Source: Punctularia strigosozonata HHB-11173 SS5 (Eukaryota > Basidiomycota > Agaricomycetes > Corticiales > Punctulariaceae). Taken from it: a stretch of DNA of 64,000 bases. The stretch covers positions 78,272 through 142,271 of the forward strand of contig NW_006767453.1 in the NCBI RefSeq assembly GCF_000264995.1, read 5' to 3'. Shown one piece after another: positions 10,911 through 21,926 of the stretch. Both the position numbers and the translations under genes were made by a program. Positions within the stretch are counted from its first letter, which is position 1. Each line of letters opens with the position of its first letter. The notes below the pieces were generated by a model. The model was given only the letters and a program-made list of their open reading frames with translations, was not told the origin of the DNA and made no database searches.

Positions 10911-10980
10911 CATACCCTCTCCCTCAATCAAAAGCTCATTAGCACCCTCTCCCTTCTCTCTGTGTTTTATTATCTTTATT
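10911..10980 (+). promoter_or_regulatory. CT-rich leader before the gene at 10991
   Basis: A pyrimidine-rich block (CATACCCTCTCCCTCAATC, ACCCTCTCCCTTCTCTCTG) lies just before the ATG, typical of the region around transcription starts in filamentous fungi. Confidence 0.5.
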
Positions 10981-10990
10981 ATCCACAAAA

Positions 10991-11820
10991 ATGGGCCGCC
11001 CGCTCTTCTCCAAGGCTCTCTACGACTACAAGCCTGTCACCCAGCCCGTCGTGCGAACGGTCGCCGAATCGCAGCCCGCGCACCCAGTTTACGACCGCTG
11101 GGCTCCCGATCGCTTCGACCCGGACTCGGATGAGTGGTTCGAGGGATCAAACGCCGTCTACGAGGCGTTCTTGGACCCACATGAATTGGAGGCGCTGCGG
11201 GGCGAGGGTGCGAGACGGATATCGGACAGCCTGATGAGCGAGCTCCAGGTTGATGGGAGCTCGTCCGGCAGCGATAGTGGGAGGACCAGCCCGACGGGCG
11301 TTGACGCGGAGGAACCAGGTCCAGCGCCCATGGAAGTGGACGGACCGCCCGCTGCAGATCGGCCAGTCGCTGCGGACGGGGGATCTGATCGTTCCAGCGT
11401 GCGCGGCGAGCGAGCGGCCACGGTCTCAGAGTAAGCAGAGAAACTTCATCGCTTTGAACATTGCGCTAAGATGTTGAAACTGTTAGGATGGTGACCACGC
11501 CTCAACCGACGCCGCCGGTCGCTACGCCCGTCTCCACTCCTCCTACCGTTTCGGCCATGCCACGGGTCGCCCCCATTCCTATCCCGGTCCCCCGGTCGCC
11601 GGTCATGTCGAGGGCTCAGATCGTACCCTCGACTCCGCCTCAGAACTCTCTGCCGCAGGTGACACCGTCCGCCACGCCCCGGATCTACACCTGGCGCCGC
11701 CCCTCCATCACCGCCATGCCCGTCTCGCCATCCGGCGGGCCGCTGACGAACCCCAGCGCCCGCCGCTCGCTGGCGCACATCACGTCCGTCGCCGCGCGCG
11801 TCCCCGACCTGCGGGCTTAG
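10991..11820 (+). CDS. Unknown disordered protein
   Basis: Two exons, 10991-11430 and 11487-11820, joined in frame by a GTAAGC..TTAG intron, give about 257 aa. No known domain. The first 70 residues are the most protein-like (MGRPLFSKALYDYK, YDRWAPDRFDPDSDEWFEG, AFLDPHELEALR). The remainder is Ser/Pro/Ala/Thr-rich and probably unstructured, with RIYTWRRPSITAMP near the end. The leader before the ATG is a CT-rich tract (10911-10990), as at fungal transcription starts. The function is not guessed. Confidence 0.6.
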
Positions 11821-12354
11821 ACCGGCTCGCAGCACGTATACACGGTCTCTATCAGCCTAAAACGAGCTGAACGTGCAGACTCCCTTGCGTGGGCGCTGGA
11901 CGTTCGTCGCTCACATATTTGTTCCTCGGCTTCCGGCTTTTCTAAAGGTCGCTTTCACTGGCAGGGCTTCGGTATGCTGTCTTATACAGATTGTATAGGT
12001 CTTTTCCGCTCGATATACCAAGGAACTACAACACACTCCCTTCGCATCCCTCTCATCGTCGCCCGTCTTTGGCTACCCTAATTCACTAGCGCATCTGTAA
12101 CATTTCATGCATACTACTCTTTGCTCGATCTGCTCTACTGTACTTCGTAGTACTTGGGCGCCTGGAATATATGCGAAGGTGTTGGTTACGCGTTGAAGTC
12201 GTTGGTGATAAGCAGTTGTAGTATGCGCATGCGGGAGGCAAATGACGCCACCGCGCAATGCATGCGGGACCGTTGCTCGCACACTACAACGATATGCATA
12301 TGTACGCGGCTTACTTCTGGACCAACGGATTGATCTTTCCAACTCCTTCGTGGT
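11821..12354. other. Intergenic
   Basis: 3' region of the unknown gene and promoter region of the methionine permease. No coding exon is recognised. Confidence 0.5.
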
Positions 12355-14692
12355 ATGGAAGATCCGACTGAAGAGAGTCCACTGATTGACTCGAGCTCGC
12401 TACGACGCGATGAGAGTCCCAAACACGCGCGCCAAAGGCACCTGGGTATGGACCTTCCGTCCTATAATGCACTGCGCGCCCAATCTTACTTACAGATGCT
12501 AATACAGGCGTCGCAAGCGTAGGATTCCTGATATTCAACCGAATCATCGGCACGGGGTGAATGATGGACGATCGAATGCGTGGTGTCCACGTCTGACATC
12601 TCGGTGCAGAATCTTTGCCGCGCCGAGCATCATCTTGCGATGCGCTGGAAGCATAGGTAATATATAGTTCAGCCGTATCGGCCTTTCGGATCACTGACCG
12701 GACGGATGCAGGTGCAACGTTCACCATGTGGGTGATTGGAACGCTCGTTGCCGCAGCTGGGACATCCGTATACATTGGTATGTCCTTGTGTACTATCCAC
12801 ACGCGGAGTGTAGTCTCCAACTTGCCAAAGAGCTAGGAACAGTACTGCTAAACCCGAATCAACGCATCTCTCCACATATTGAAACTCTGTATTCGTCCAG
12901 GCTCTTCCCAGAAACGGCGGAGAGAAGAACTACCTGGAGTTTATCTACAACAAACCTCGGTTTATGATCACCTGCGCATATGCGTCCTATGCGATTTTTA
13001 CGGTGAGTGCATCATTCCCAAGGACATCTTGAGGTGAGACTCACAGGTTCTAGGGCTGGGCTTCCGCGAACAGCCTCGTGTTCGGAGAATGTGAGCCTTC
13101 CCAGCTTCATCGTCACCGCCAGGATATTGAACTTTAATACTCGTTAGACTTGGTCAATGCGTTATCTATAACTGCTACGAGGACTACCATCGGAGCAGCA
13201 GCCCTTCTCTGCATGACGTTTTGCCTAGTAATGCACGGCTGCTTTCTCCACCAAGGACTACGCATACAGAACACCCTCGGTGCTGCCAAGATCGTGATCC
13301 TCATCGTGATACCGATCTCAGCTCTACTCAACGTCGTTGGGATACCATTCTTCCAGCTTCGGGACGGCGTCAACGTCCCACACAACTTCGATGTGGACAA
13401 AATATGGGAAGGAAGCTTCAAGACAGGCGTAAGCGGCTTCGTCACTGGGATGTTCAACGTTATCTGGTTGGTCCAGTTACCACTCGCCATTCAAATATAT
13501 TTCATCCAGTTCTTTCAGGTCATATAATGGCTATCAGAACGCGAATTATGCCCTGGCCGAAGTCCACAATCCAGTGCGCACGATTCGACGTGCTGCTCCG
13601 CTGGCTGTTGCCGGTGTCTCGGTCTTCTATTTTCTCATCAATATCGCGTACTTCATAGCCATAGCCAAGGAGGACATCCTCGAAAGCCGCCGAATCGTAG
13701 CGTAAGTCGGTCCGGTGGTTGCCCAACGTTTATCTGTTTACCCTGGATGTCCCGTTAGTGCGCTTTTCTTCCGCAACATATTTGGACCGTCAACAGAGAA
13801 GGTTAGTGGATACGTTCTTCCTCAACATGTCGGATGTTGATGAGGATCGTATAGATATTGAGTGGAGCAATCGCCCTATCAACCCTGGGAAACGTTATGT
13901 CAATCGTATTTGCGCATGGGCGAGGTATGCCATAATGCTATAGTACTATGTCACAATGCATGAATAACAACACAACTTCCAGTCATACAGGAATTGGGCC
14001 GTGAAGGCATATTGCCGGCCTCACGTTGGTTTGGATCCAGCAAACCGTTCGATTCTCCTCTCCGGGGTATTCTCGTCGTGTGGCTCGTCTCGTCCGTGTT
14101 GATGCTATCAGCGCCATCCGGGGACGCGTACTTGCTGATGGTAAACCGTAAGTTATTTCAGACCTGATATGCCGCTACAGCCATTGACTGTGAGGATAAT
14201 CCACAGTATCGTATTACCCGATCATTCTGTTCAACGTGCTGCTGCCAGCAGGCATTATCTACATGCATATATCGCCAAGTATCGAATGGAATCCGCCGTA
14301 CAGAAGCTATACAGCCGTCGCCGTGTTTTTCTTCATATCGAACGTCTTCCTTCTCCTCGCACCGTTTGTGCCACCCCCTCCTGGATTCCAGGTCTACGAG
14401 AACTTTCCGTACTGGGTGAGTGCCGGCCACGAGCTGCTCGTCGTCATAGAGGCAGATCTGACCAGCTTCTGCGGTTTAGCTGCATGTGGTCGGAGCGCTC
14501 ATCATTGGGCTGCTGGGAGTGTCGTATTTCACCGGACGGTACGTCATATGACTCTAGCATATGACGAATAGAACCTGACGCTATTGAAGTTGGGTTATAC
14601 TGCCAAAGATCGGCAAATACGAGCTGAGGAGAGTTACGATCGTTGAGCATGGTATTCCTGTCGCGGCTTTTCGGAAGCAACGCATAGAGTAA
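12355..14692 (+). CDS. Amino-acid permease, MUP1-like (methionine) type
   Basis: APC-superfamily transporter resembling the fungal high-affinity methionine permeases Mup1/Mup3, expected in the plasma membrane with 12 TM segments. It is cut into about a dozen exons. From the start MEDPTEESPLIDSSSLRR the exons give VASVGFLIFNRIIGTG and IFAAPSIILRCAGSIG (TM1), TMWVIGTLVAAAGTSVYI, ALPRNGGEKNYLEFIYNK, GWASANSLVFGE, the long exon about 13150-13468 (LGAAKIVILIVIPISALLNV), YQNANYALAEVHNPVRTIRR, ALFFRNIFGPSTEK, LSTLGNVMSIVFAHGR, VIQELGREGILPASRWFGSS, FNVLLPAGIIYMHI and ENFPYWV, ending VAAFRKQRIE with stop 14690-14692. These are family hallmarks. Small exon borders are estimates. Confidence 0.85.
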
Positions 14693-15602
14693 ATAAATTG
14701 TTACATGGCTTATGAGTCTTCACTTCACTCGTGAAGGATGGCCAATGTGTGGCCTTGTACATAGATGTTGTCCCGTAGGAGAAGCGTGAACCTTCGGTTG
14801 AGTCGTCCGTGGGCAGTAAGTTCTAACTCCGACCCATGCGGCATGATGCATCTAGGACGTCCATGAGAACCTGCACGGTCGAGACCTGAAACGAATGTGC
14901 AAGAGCTCTAGGGAACGTTTCTGCGATACTTTCGTGGATTTTATCTTGCTTGGAGGGCTCCTGAAACGATATGGAATGAACTGGAAGACGCGTACATGCA
15001 CGTTTGACACGGACTCGCAAAATTAACCTCGTATGGCGCTATCCTCCGGTCACTATCGACCGTCGGGTCGGACCTGACCGCCTTTGTGCTAGCCGAAAAC
15101 CATACACGGCCGGTGCAGATCTCAGGCGTGCATGCCGACATTCAAAGCAGCTCCGCAGGAAACGCTGGAAGCTACCAGCAATTGTCCGCGCAGGCCCTTC
15201 TGGGTTTCTAGTTGGCCGCGTTTCTCCTCATACCAGCCCGTGTTTACCCTGGCGTAGTGGCATTCTGGCTCAATGGGTCAATGCAACTCTTCAATCACAC
15301 GTCCCAAGCACCCCGCTTCCCTCGTGACTACGGCGAACTCAGCCTTATTATCCACCTTATGCGCACCATCGACATTTCCAACTCCCGCGTGAAGTCAAAG
15401 CGAGTTCATGACGATTTCCGGACGTAAAACCCTGTCCGAATGGCACGGCAGGAATCGGCGGCGATTATTCAGTTGCCTTCCATACCTACGACTCTCCGTT
15501 CACGTCGGTCAAGCCTCGCCCTGGATCCTGTGGCGACGAAAGTATATAAGACCGGGCATGAGAGGCCGATAGAACAGAACTCACCTCACTGATCTCAACA
15601 CA
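14693..15602. other. Intergenic
   Basis: No gene recognised. The right end is the promoter of the gene at 15603. Confidence 0.5.
15543..15550 (+). promoter_or_regulatory. TATA box
   Basis: TATATAAG lies about 53 bp before the ATG at 15603, a normal spacing for a strong fungal promoter. Confidence 0.7.
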
Positions 15603-16355
15603 ATGGCCAACAACCAAGTGCGATCGTTGTTATGTCTTGAGCTATAGTGGCTCACTGTTGCATTTCAGCTCGTTCAGATCACCGTGCTCAACAACTCCAG
15701 CTACGCTCTAGGTCTCAATGACCCGAGCACCGTGACGGTGCAGGGCAAGCTCGTCAGCGAACCCGAGGCGGTATGCACTTGCTTCATGCTTTCGGCGTAT
15801 CTGTGGGCGATCCTGATATACCCTTCCATATAGATCCCTCTTGGCCATAGGGGCACTGGAGGTGTCTGGCAGGCTGAGATTCAGCACATCCACTGGCCCA
15901 AGCTCGCTGGGATCGGTCCTGTCCAGCTTCCGGGCGTCCAGGCCCTGTCGCTCTATCGCTTTGAAGAGGCGCCGGACTACGTGCTCGTGATCCTCGTGTC
16001 CAAGTCGCTCAGCCAGGTCGCTAAAGCAAGTCATCGGTGACCTCGTTAGCGTCTTTCGCAGCAGCTCACGAGTGTTGCAGGTCGCCTTCGTGCGCCGTGA
16101 CCAAGTCAAGTTCGACGAGCAGTACCTCCGTACCCTCGAGAACGCGTCCAGCGTTACCGACGACGCCAGTCTTCTTTTCCACCTTTCTGGACATCCGTTC
16201 GTCGTGGAGGTGAGCTCCTGCCAACGCCGGACATGTGTGTATCTGATGATATACTGCCATGCTTGCAGGCCACGGTCCAATTCCTTCTGCAAAACAATGA
16301 CCACGGTCTCAACCACACAACTCTGCAAGTCACTTTCAGTAACAGGATCGCGTGA
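15603..16355 (+). CDS. Unknown small protein, family X copy A
   Basis: Five exons, all joined at phase 0: 15603-15617, 15669-15770, 15834-16016, 16081-16209 and 16269-16355, giving 171 aa. No signal peptide and no known domain that I recognise. Key segments are ITVLNNSSYALGLNDPSTVT, GTGGVWQAEI, VQLPGVQALSLYRFEEAPDY, VAFVRRDQVKFDEQYLRTLE, FHLSGHPFVVE and LQVTFSNRIA. It looks like a beta-rich single domain. A paralog with the same exon layout lies inverted at 20113-20873. A strong TATA box precedes it. A 262-residue antisense frame at 15708-16496 is not supported, since the spliced plus-strand product matches the paralog. Confidence 0.8.
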
Positions 16356-16496
16356 GCAAATCGCGGGCGTCGACAACGTACGACTCCATTCCATCTTGTA
16401 ATATAAACGATGTCGAAGTGCGAGAATGCTGTAGGTTCTATCGACGATGTGATCGTTTACTCCGATGATGTACAAATAAATACGTATGCAAACCAA

Positions 16497-18198
16497 CTAA
16501 CGACTGAATGCCACGACACCTCCTATAAGTGCCCCTACGAGACATAAGGACGTCCAAGCTTTCAGTTGCTTCTTCCACGTGGGCGTGACCGCTTTCTGCT
16601 GATCAGGGTATGCAGACTCCTTGAGCATCGATGATGTTTCGTCCTCCTGCGGGATAGCATCACTTGCTACGACTGTCTCATCTGTGCCATTGTTGAGAGC
16701 ATCCGATGTGGACAGAAGATGCATGGGAAGAGCCATCTCCTCGCTGAAAGCGTCGATCACCTCCACGCGACTCACGGCACCGAAGAAGTCAGTGATTAAT
16801 GTCTTATCCAGTGGCCGACGGAAGAGATCCGCGCGATACCCCGCGTGCGAGTGTATCTTGTCAAAAGAATACGTCTTGAACTGTATATTGCACGTCAGAT
16901 AGGTACGTTTCGTACGGCAGCCAGGGGCGTACAAGATCGGCCATGGTAGCATCACTTGTCTTGTTGATGCCTTCCATGAATTCAAGCACCCAATGAGTGA
17001 AGCTATCGATGACGGCGACGCCAATGTCGTTGTCGTTCTCGTACTACGCCGCATGAGCCAGATGCGAAGAGGATCAAATCAAGAGGTGACACACTGAGTA
17101 CGAATTCTCGCCTCCTTCCGCACTCCCAGTGGCCAGGACGTTAGGCGAATATATCTTGCTGTACATCGTGTTGGCCTGGCAAGTGTCAATCATGAACAAG
17201 AGCTCATTGTATCTGCAAGTTGACGAGCAGGGGTAGTTAGCTCATCAGACGTTGCGATGCGCATCGGTCAATCAAGCTTACCGGCCCTTCTGCCACATCT
17301 GCTCGATAGCATCGGCGATATCGAATGCCGAGATTTCCTCGTTGTCCTGGAACTTCAGGAACTCATTGCCGCCTTAGTCACGGAGTGATCAACATTGCGG
17401 ACCCGGGTCTGGCTGCGATAAGAAACTGACCATGCCCGGTCATGTAGACAAAGACATTACTCCGGTCGTCACTGAGCAAGCGCTTTGACCGTGGCACAAA
17501 TGACGGCACTCGTCCTAACGATAACGAATACCAGGTCATGATCAATGTCACCTCTTGCATATCAGATGGTCAACGAATTCTCACCTGTCAGAACACGCAG
17601 GAAATTCTCCACAGTGACTTCGTATCCCCGGTAGTCGACTTCGATGTTATCTCCGTAGAGGTCGAGGGATTTGGAAGCCGAGTGATAAACGGTACTGTTG
17701 CGAAGAAATGTTAACGCCTCGTGACGAAGCCGAAGCAAGATAATCACTCACCCCGGGTACTTGTTCCGAGCGTTACACGCCGCATCGTCCGCCAGCATGA
17801 GAATGATGTTCGAGTCTGGTATCCCGAGCCGCTTTACGGTGCGATACCTGAGTCACGGTTAGATCTGTGTCAACCACAATCATGGAGCGTACGCACATCC
17901 CCAGAGCGTTCGCCATATGCTAATGCGGATGATTATTCAGCATGGTGTCGTATAGACAACGGCGAGAGCGACAGCAAAGCTCTCAGTCATACAAGACACT
18001 CACGCGGTAGTTGAACCAGTATCTCGACGAGCATACTAAGACCGCCCAGTTGTTCGTGTGCTTCGAGCTCCCGGTCCCTTCTTGAGAATGCTTAGTAAAG
18101 AACTGTTGTGCCGCTTCATGGGGGTTATGTTGAGCGTCGGCGGTCAACAGGCATAGCAGAAGGCCAAGTAATGCAAGTGGGAGGGCCCTCAGTTTCAT
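16497..18198 (-). CDS. GPI8: GPI-anchor transamidase catalytic subunit
   Basis: Cysteine protease of clan CD (C13) that, within the GPI transamidase complex in the ER membrane, cleaves the C-terminal signal and attaches the GPI anchor. The N-terminal signal peptide is [17 protein letters not shown], followed by [17 protein letters not shown]. Further exons give [42 protein letters not shown] with the catalytic His at a splice site, and [19 protein letters not shown] with the catalytic Cys, then [20 protein letters not shown]. The C-terminal exon (16497-about 17054) ends in a TM helix, [16 protein letters not shown]. The gene sits head-to-tail with the NNRD gene upstream. Confidence 0.93.
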
Positions 18199-18427
18199 TC
18201 TTGAAACGCCAGGTCGCGACGGAAGGAGAGGGCAAGGTATCGTATATTAGTCACGTGGAGTCCCGATAGGGTAATCGGAGTCGGAGCCGACGAGCGTTGT
18301 CAATGTTTGGCAACAGCCTCGGAAACAAACAACCGATTGAGTAGGGTCAGACCGTCGAATATATGATTGATGATACATTGGATGCGTATAGTTTACATAT
18401 TAGCGTATAGTCTTGTCGTTGTTTCAG

Positions 18428-19778
18428 TCACAGCTTCTGAATCCGGGCAGGATCGCGTCCCTGCAGTTCCTCTCCAAATACTTCCGCGAATGCGTTGCCT
18501 ATTTCGCCAAGCATGTCCTATGCCCAGCCATGCGTCAATCATCCATCGGTTGTGAGTAAGTACTGCATCGTACCTGAGTGACTACGCTCCGACCTTCCCT
18601 CAGGAACGCGCGCTTGCTGGCGGTGCGGGTGACCGTACACCCTCCTGCGGCTGCCAATATCGGGATACGTGATGGTGGGATGGATTTGTCGCTGCAGGAC
18701 CACGTGGAAGTCAGAGACAATGACAAGCATTGACGACCGATACCTACCCGTAAGCGCCATCCTCATAGCATTTACCCCAGGCCAGGAAGCATCCGATCGT
18801 ACCGCTGAGAATGTCGCCTTGTCCGCCACAACGCTTCAAACCTCCCTCAACGTCGATTTGAACGATCTCGTCGACCTGGAATTATGATATTAGATCGTTG
18901 CAAGACGAAGGGTAAATAATATCTCCACTCACAGCCTCTCCTTCCTCTACCTTGCTGAGTGCAGCGTTCGCTTCGGACCCTGTCGTGTTGGCAGCCAAGA
19001 TGTCCTTCGGACCTGGATTATCCCAATCAATGAGAAAAGAGGTAATGGGGTGGAATGTGTACCTTTCTGGACGATCAAGACACCTCCGAGCGCCTTCGAC
19101 ACCAACGAAGCGCGTTTCTCTGGAGGCGTCGACGGATCAATCTTGACGGCTTCACTCAGGCGCTTGAATTCCATGACGTTCGGAGTGAGAACCGCTCTCC
19201 GGTAGCCCTTGATGATATCCAAGTTGCGGTCGATCAAGTACAGGCCATCGGCGTCCAGGACGGTGTACAGGGCTTGAGCTGAGTGAACAACAGATGAGAC
19301 GTGTAAGAATACGTAGTACGCAGTTCACGCACATTTTGCGACCTCCAACGCGACCTTCGCGAACTTCTGCATATAATCTTCGCGTCCCAGACCAGGACCG
19401 AGCACGAGAACGTGCAGACGCGACAGGATGGACTCCAGCTGCGACCTGACGGTGTCGACGGATGACTCTTCTTTCAGGATCGGGTGTACGATGAGGTCCG
19501 GCGAATATGATTTGATAGCGCCTCCAGCCGTCGGAGAGCATATGACATGGGCCAGCTCAGCGCCCTGTGAGTAAGGTTGCTGAGCGTGCCTCATCTCGAC
19601 GAAAGAAGGTAGGACGTACTAAGCGTTGACTGCTGATACTAGCGAAGTAGGGTGCGCCCGTGTAGTCAAGTGCACCACCAAGTACGCCGACGCGTCCGCT
19701 CTGTCCCTTGTGCAACATACCGTTCAAGGGCGGGATGAGCGAGCGCAGCTGCGCCATCATTTTGGGGGCGACAGGCAT
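18428..19778 (-). CDS. NNRD: ATP/ADP-dependent NAD(P)H-hydrate dehydratase
   Basis: Repairs hydrated NADH/NADPH (NAD(P)HX) by ATP-dependent dehydration; fungal YjeF C-terminal/ribokinase-like fold. Exons in order: [20 protein letters not shown] and [106 protein letters not shown] (catalytic GGxGD loop), then [20 protein letters not shown] and [15 protein letters not shown]. The stop is at 18428-18430. The start at 19778 ([11 protein letters not shown]) is the first Met of the exon; an extra upstream targeting exon is possible. Several introns of 50-70 bp are needed. Confidence 0.9.
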
Positions 19779-20112
19779 ATTGTCAAGCAGGAGAGCGTGT
19801 AGCGGGAGGGCGTTGGACGATGTTGTAGCTCAAAAGATCGTAGACGCATATTGCAGTTTCTCACTGCGCTTCAGTGATGACGCAGACGATGGGACTGGAG
19901 ACTTGAGGGTATGAAGCGTCATACCCCGGTAAACGCCGGTACTCTGGAGAAGGTAAATCCAAGGATGCGAGGATCAATGCCGTATACCTTCCTTTCAGCT
20001 ACTGGTAAGTCACAAACAAGCACACATATTATTCAAGTATTATTGATGAGGGCATGGCAGAAGCACATGAATTACTACGTCGTCAAACATTTCAAGGATC
20101 TCCGCGTAGCAG
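19779..20112. other. Intergenic
   Basis: 334 bp between the NNRD start and the 3' end of family X copy B. Nothing recognised. Confidence 0.5.
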
Positions 20113-20873
20113 TTACTCGATCGTGAAGGCGTTGCTGAAAGTGACTTGCACGGTGGAGTGCTCGAGAGTCTTGGTGGTCGGAAGGAACTGGACCTTTGCC
20201 TGGGAGGGTGCAAGATGGTTTCAGATCCCAACTGAACAACCAAGACGGAGAGAAGACTACTGACCTCGACCGCGAAGGGGTGTCCATGAATGTGGAAGAG
20301 GTAAGTGGTGTCGCTGTGGACGCTCGCGGCGCTCTCGAGGGTCTCCAGGTACTGCTTGTCGAACTTGACCTCGTCGGCACGGACAAAGGCGACCTGGACG
20401 ATCAGAAGGGCGATTAGTTTGGTCTCAAGACTGTATAAACACCATTTACCTTGGCAGTCTGCGTGAAGGTCTCTTCCACGAGGATCACCAACACGACTCC
20501 AGGAGCTTCCTTGAACTGGTACAGCGAGAGCGCCTGGACACCCGGGAACTCAACGGGGCCAACGCCAGAATGAGGGGGAAGGTGGAAGGGGATGACCTCC
20601 GCCTGCCAGATACCGCCCGAGCGCCTATGACCGGGCTTGACCTGGGGAGCGATTGGTTCAGTGTCGGAGACCTACCGTATGGCGTGGCAAGCACGTACCT
20701 CGTCGGGCTTGCTCACGAGCTTGCCCTGCACTGTGACGGTGCTGGGCTCATGCGGCTGCAGGATGTAACTCGAGTTGTTGAGAACGGAGACTTGCAAGAA
20801 CTGTAGGAGATGCAGTGAGTACGAGCACCACAGCCCTATATCATGTCAACCTTACCTTCTTGTTGTCGGCCAT
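20113..20873 (-). CDS. Unknown small protein, family X copy B
   Basis: Paralog of the gene at 15603-16355, on the opposite strand and with the same five-exon, phase-0 structure. The first exon MADNKK is followed by VSVLNNSSYILQPHEPSTVT, GGIWQAEVIPFHLPP, VEFPGVQALSLYQFKEAPGV, VAFVRADEVKFDKQYLETLE, FHIHGHPFAVE and VQVTFSNAFTIE. Most difference from copy A lies in the second half of exon 3 and in the last exon. No known domain is recognised. The two copies point towards each other around GPI8 and NNRD. Confidence 0.8.
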
Positions 20874-21926
20874 TGTGTTCAGGAGATGGATTGTATTGAG
20901 TTGTGATATGCTAGGATGGGTGGGTGAAGCAGATGCTGGTGCTACACGTCCTCTATGACCAGCTTTTATAGGCTGTGGTCAATCCAGCGGCTTATTGACA
21001 AACGTCGGCGGTGCCGGCTGATCGGGTGTATGCATATTCGCAGCAGTCCAGTAAAGTTGCCGCCCGAGCACGACGGAGTATGCTGACGTCTTAACAGCGC
21101 CCCGGCCCCGAAACAGGACGCATCCATTCTTTACAAGGTCGGCTTTGGCACCGGTGACACCCTAGTTTCGCCTCAACGCTGGATTATGGCGGAGACTGTT
21201 GCAATAATGACTACGCATGTGCAAGTCCTCTGACGGATATTATGAAAGCGGCGTCGCATCCCGCTGCCATAGCGTTGGTCAAGTAGCGACAATCTCGGCG
21301 TCGGTCTTTTCATAACACTGTTCCGCGATACAGTCAGCGGATTCGATGACGGAGGATGGAAAAGGGGGAGAATGGCGTAGGAGTTTTGAGTCTTTGACTG
21401 ACCGGCACCTCGCCGAGCGTGGACATGGGGACCGTGATTATCCTCGAGTTGTGGCAGCAGCACTTGGGAATGTAATTGAATGTGCCCCGTGCGTTCCGAA
21501 TCGATGCTCCAGTACGCCACAGGACGGGAGTAGTTTGGTCGATTGAAGCCCTCGAACCGGGGCGACGAGGAATGGCGCTAGCATTTCCAGTTCGGCAGAG
21601 CTGCGCGCGCAGGGCCCGAAGGTGTCGGGATGCTTGTCTCGGGGCCAATGTTACGTAGCTATCAGCTGGTTGTTGACGAGAACTGTATCATTTCCGCGCC
21701 CTGTCGGCCCTAGCGTCTGATCTTGCTAAGAGGTCCTGGTCAAGGTTGAAGGTAAACTGCGAAAGGCGGTACTTGATCATGAGGCCTTGAGGCCTAATGA
21801 TCTGTAACCGGGCCGAACCACCGACGGGCTACGCCTACACAGGACGTTGTCTCGTCGCCTGAATTATGCTACGTGGCATGCCAAGTACAATTATGAACAC
21901 AACGGTGAGCTCCGCTATAGTAAGCC
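20874..21926. other. Intergenic
   Basis: About 1 kb with no recognisable gene. The left end holds the promoter of family X copy B. Confidence 0.5.
20963..20970 (-). promoter_or_regulatory. TATA box of family X copy B
   Basis: TATAAAAG on the minus strand, about 90 bp before the ATG at 20873. Confidence 0.6.

Noticed and set aside
15708-16496. A 262-residue minus-strand open frame
   Set aside because: It lies antisense to the spliced gene at 15603-16355, whose product matches the paralog at 20113-20873; the antisense frame has no family features.
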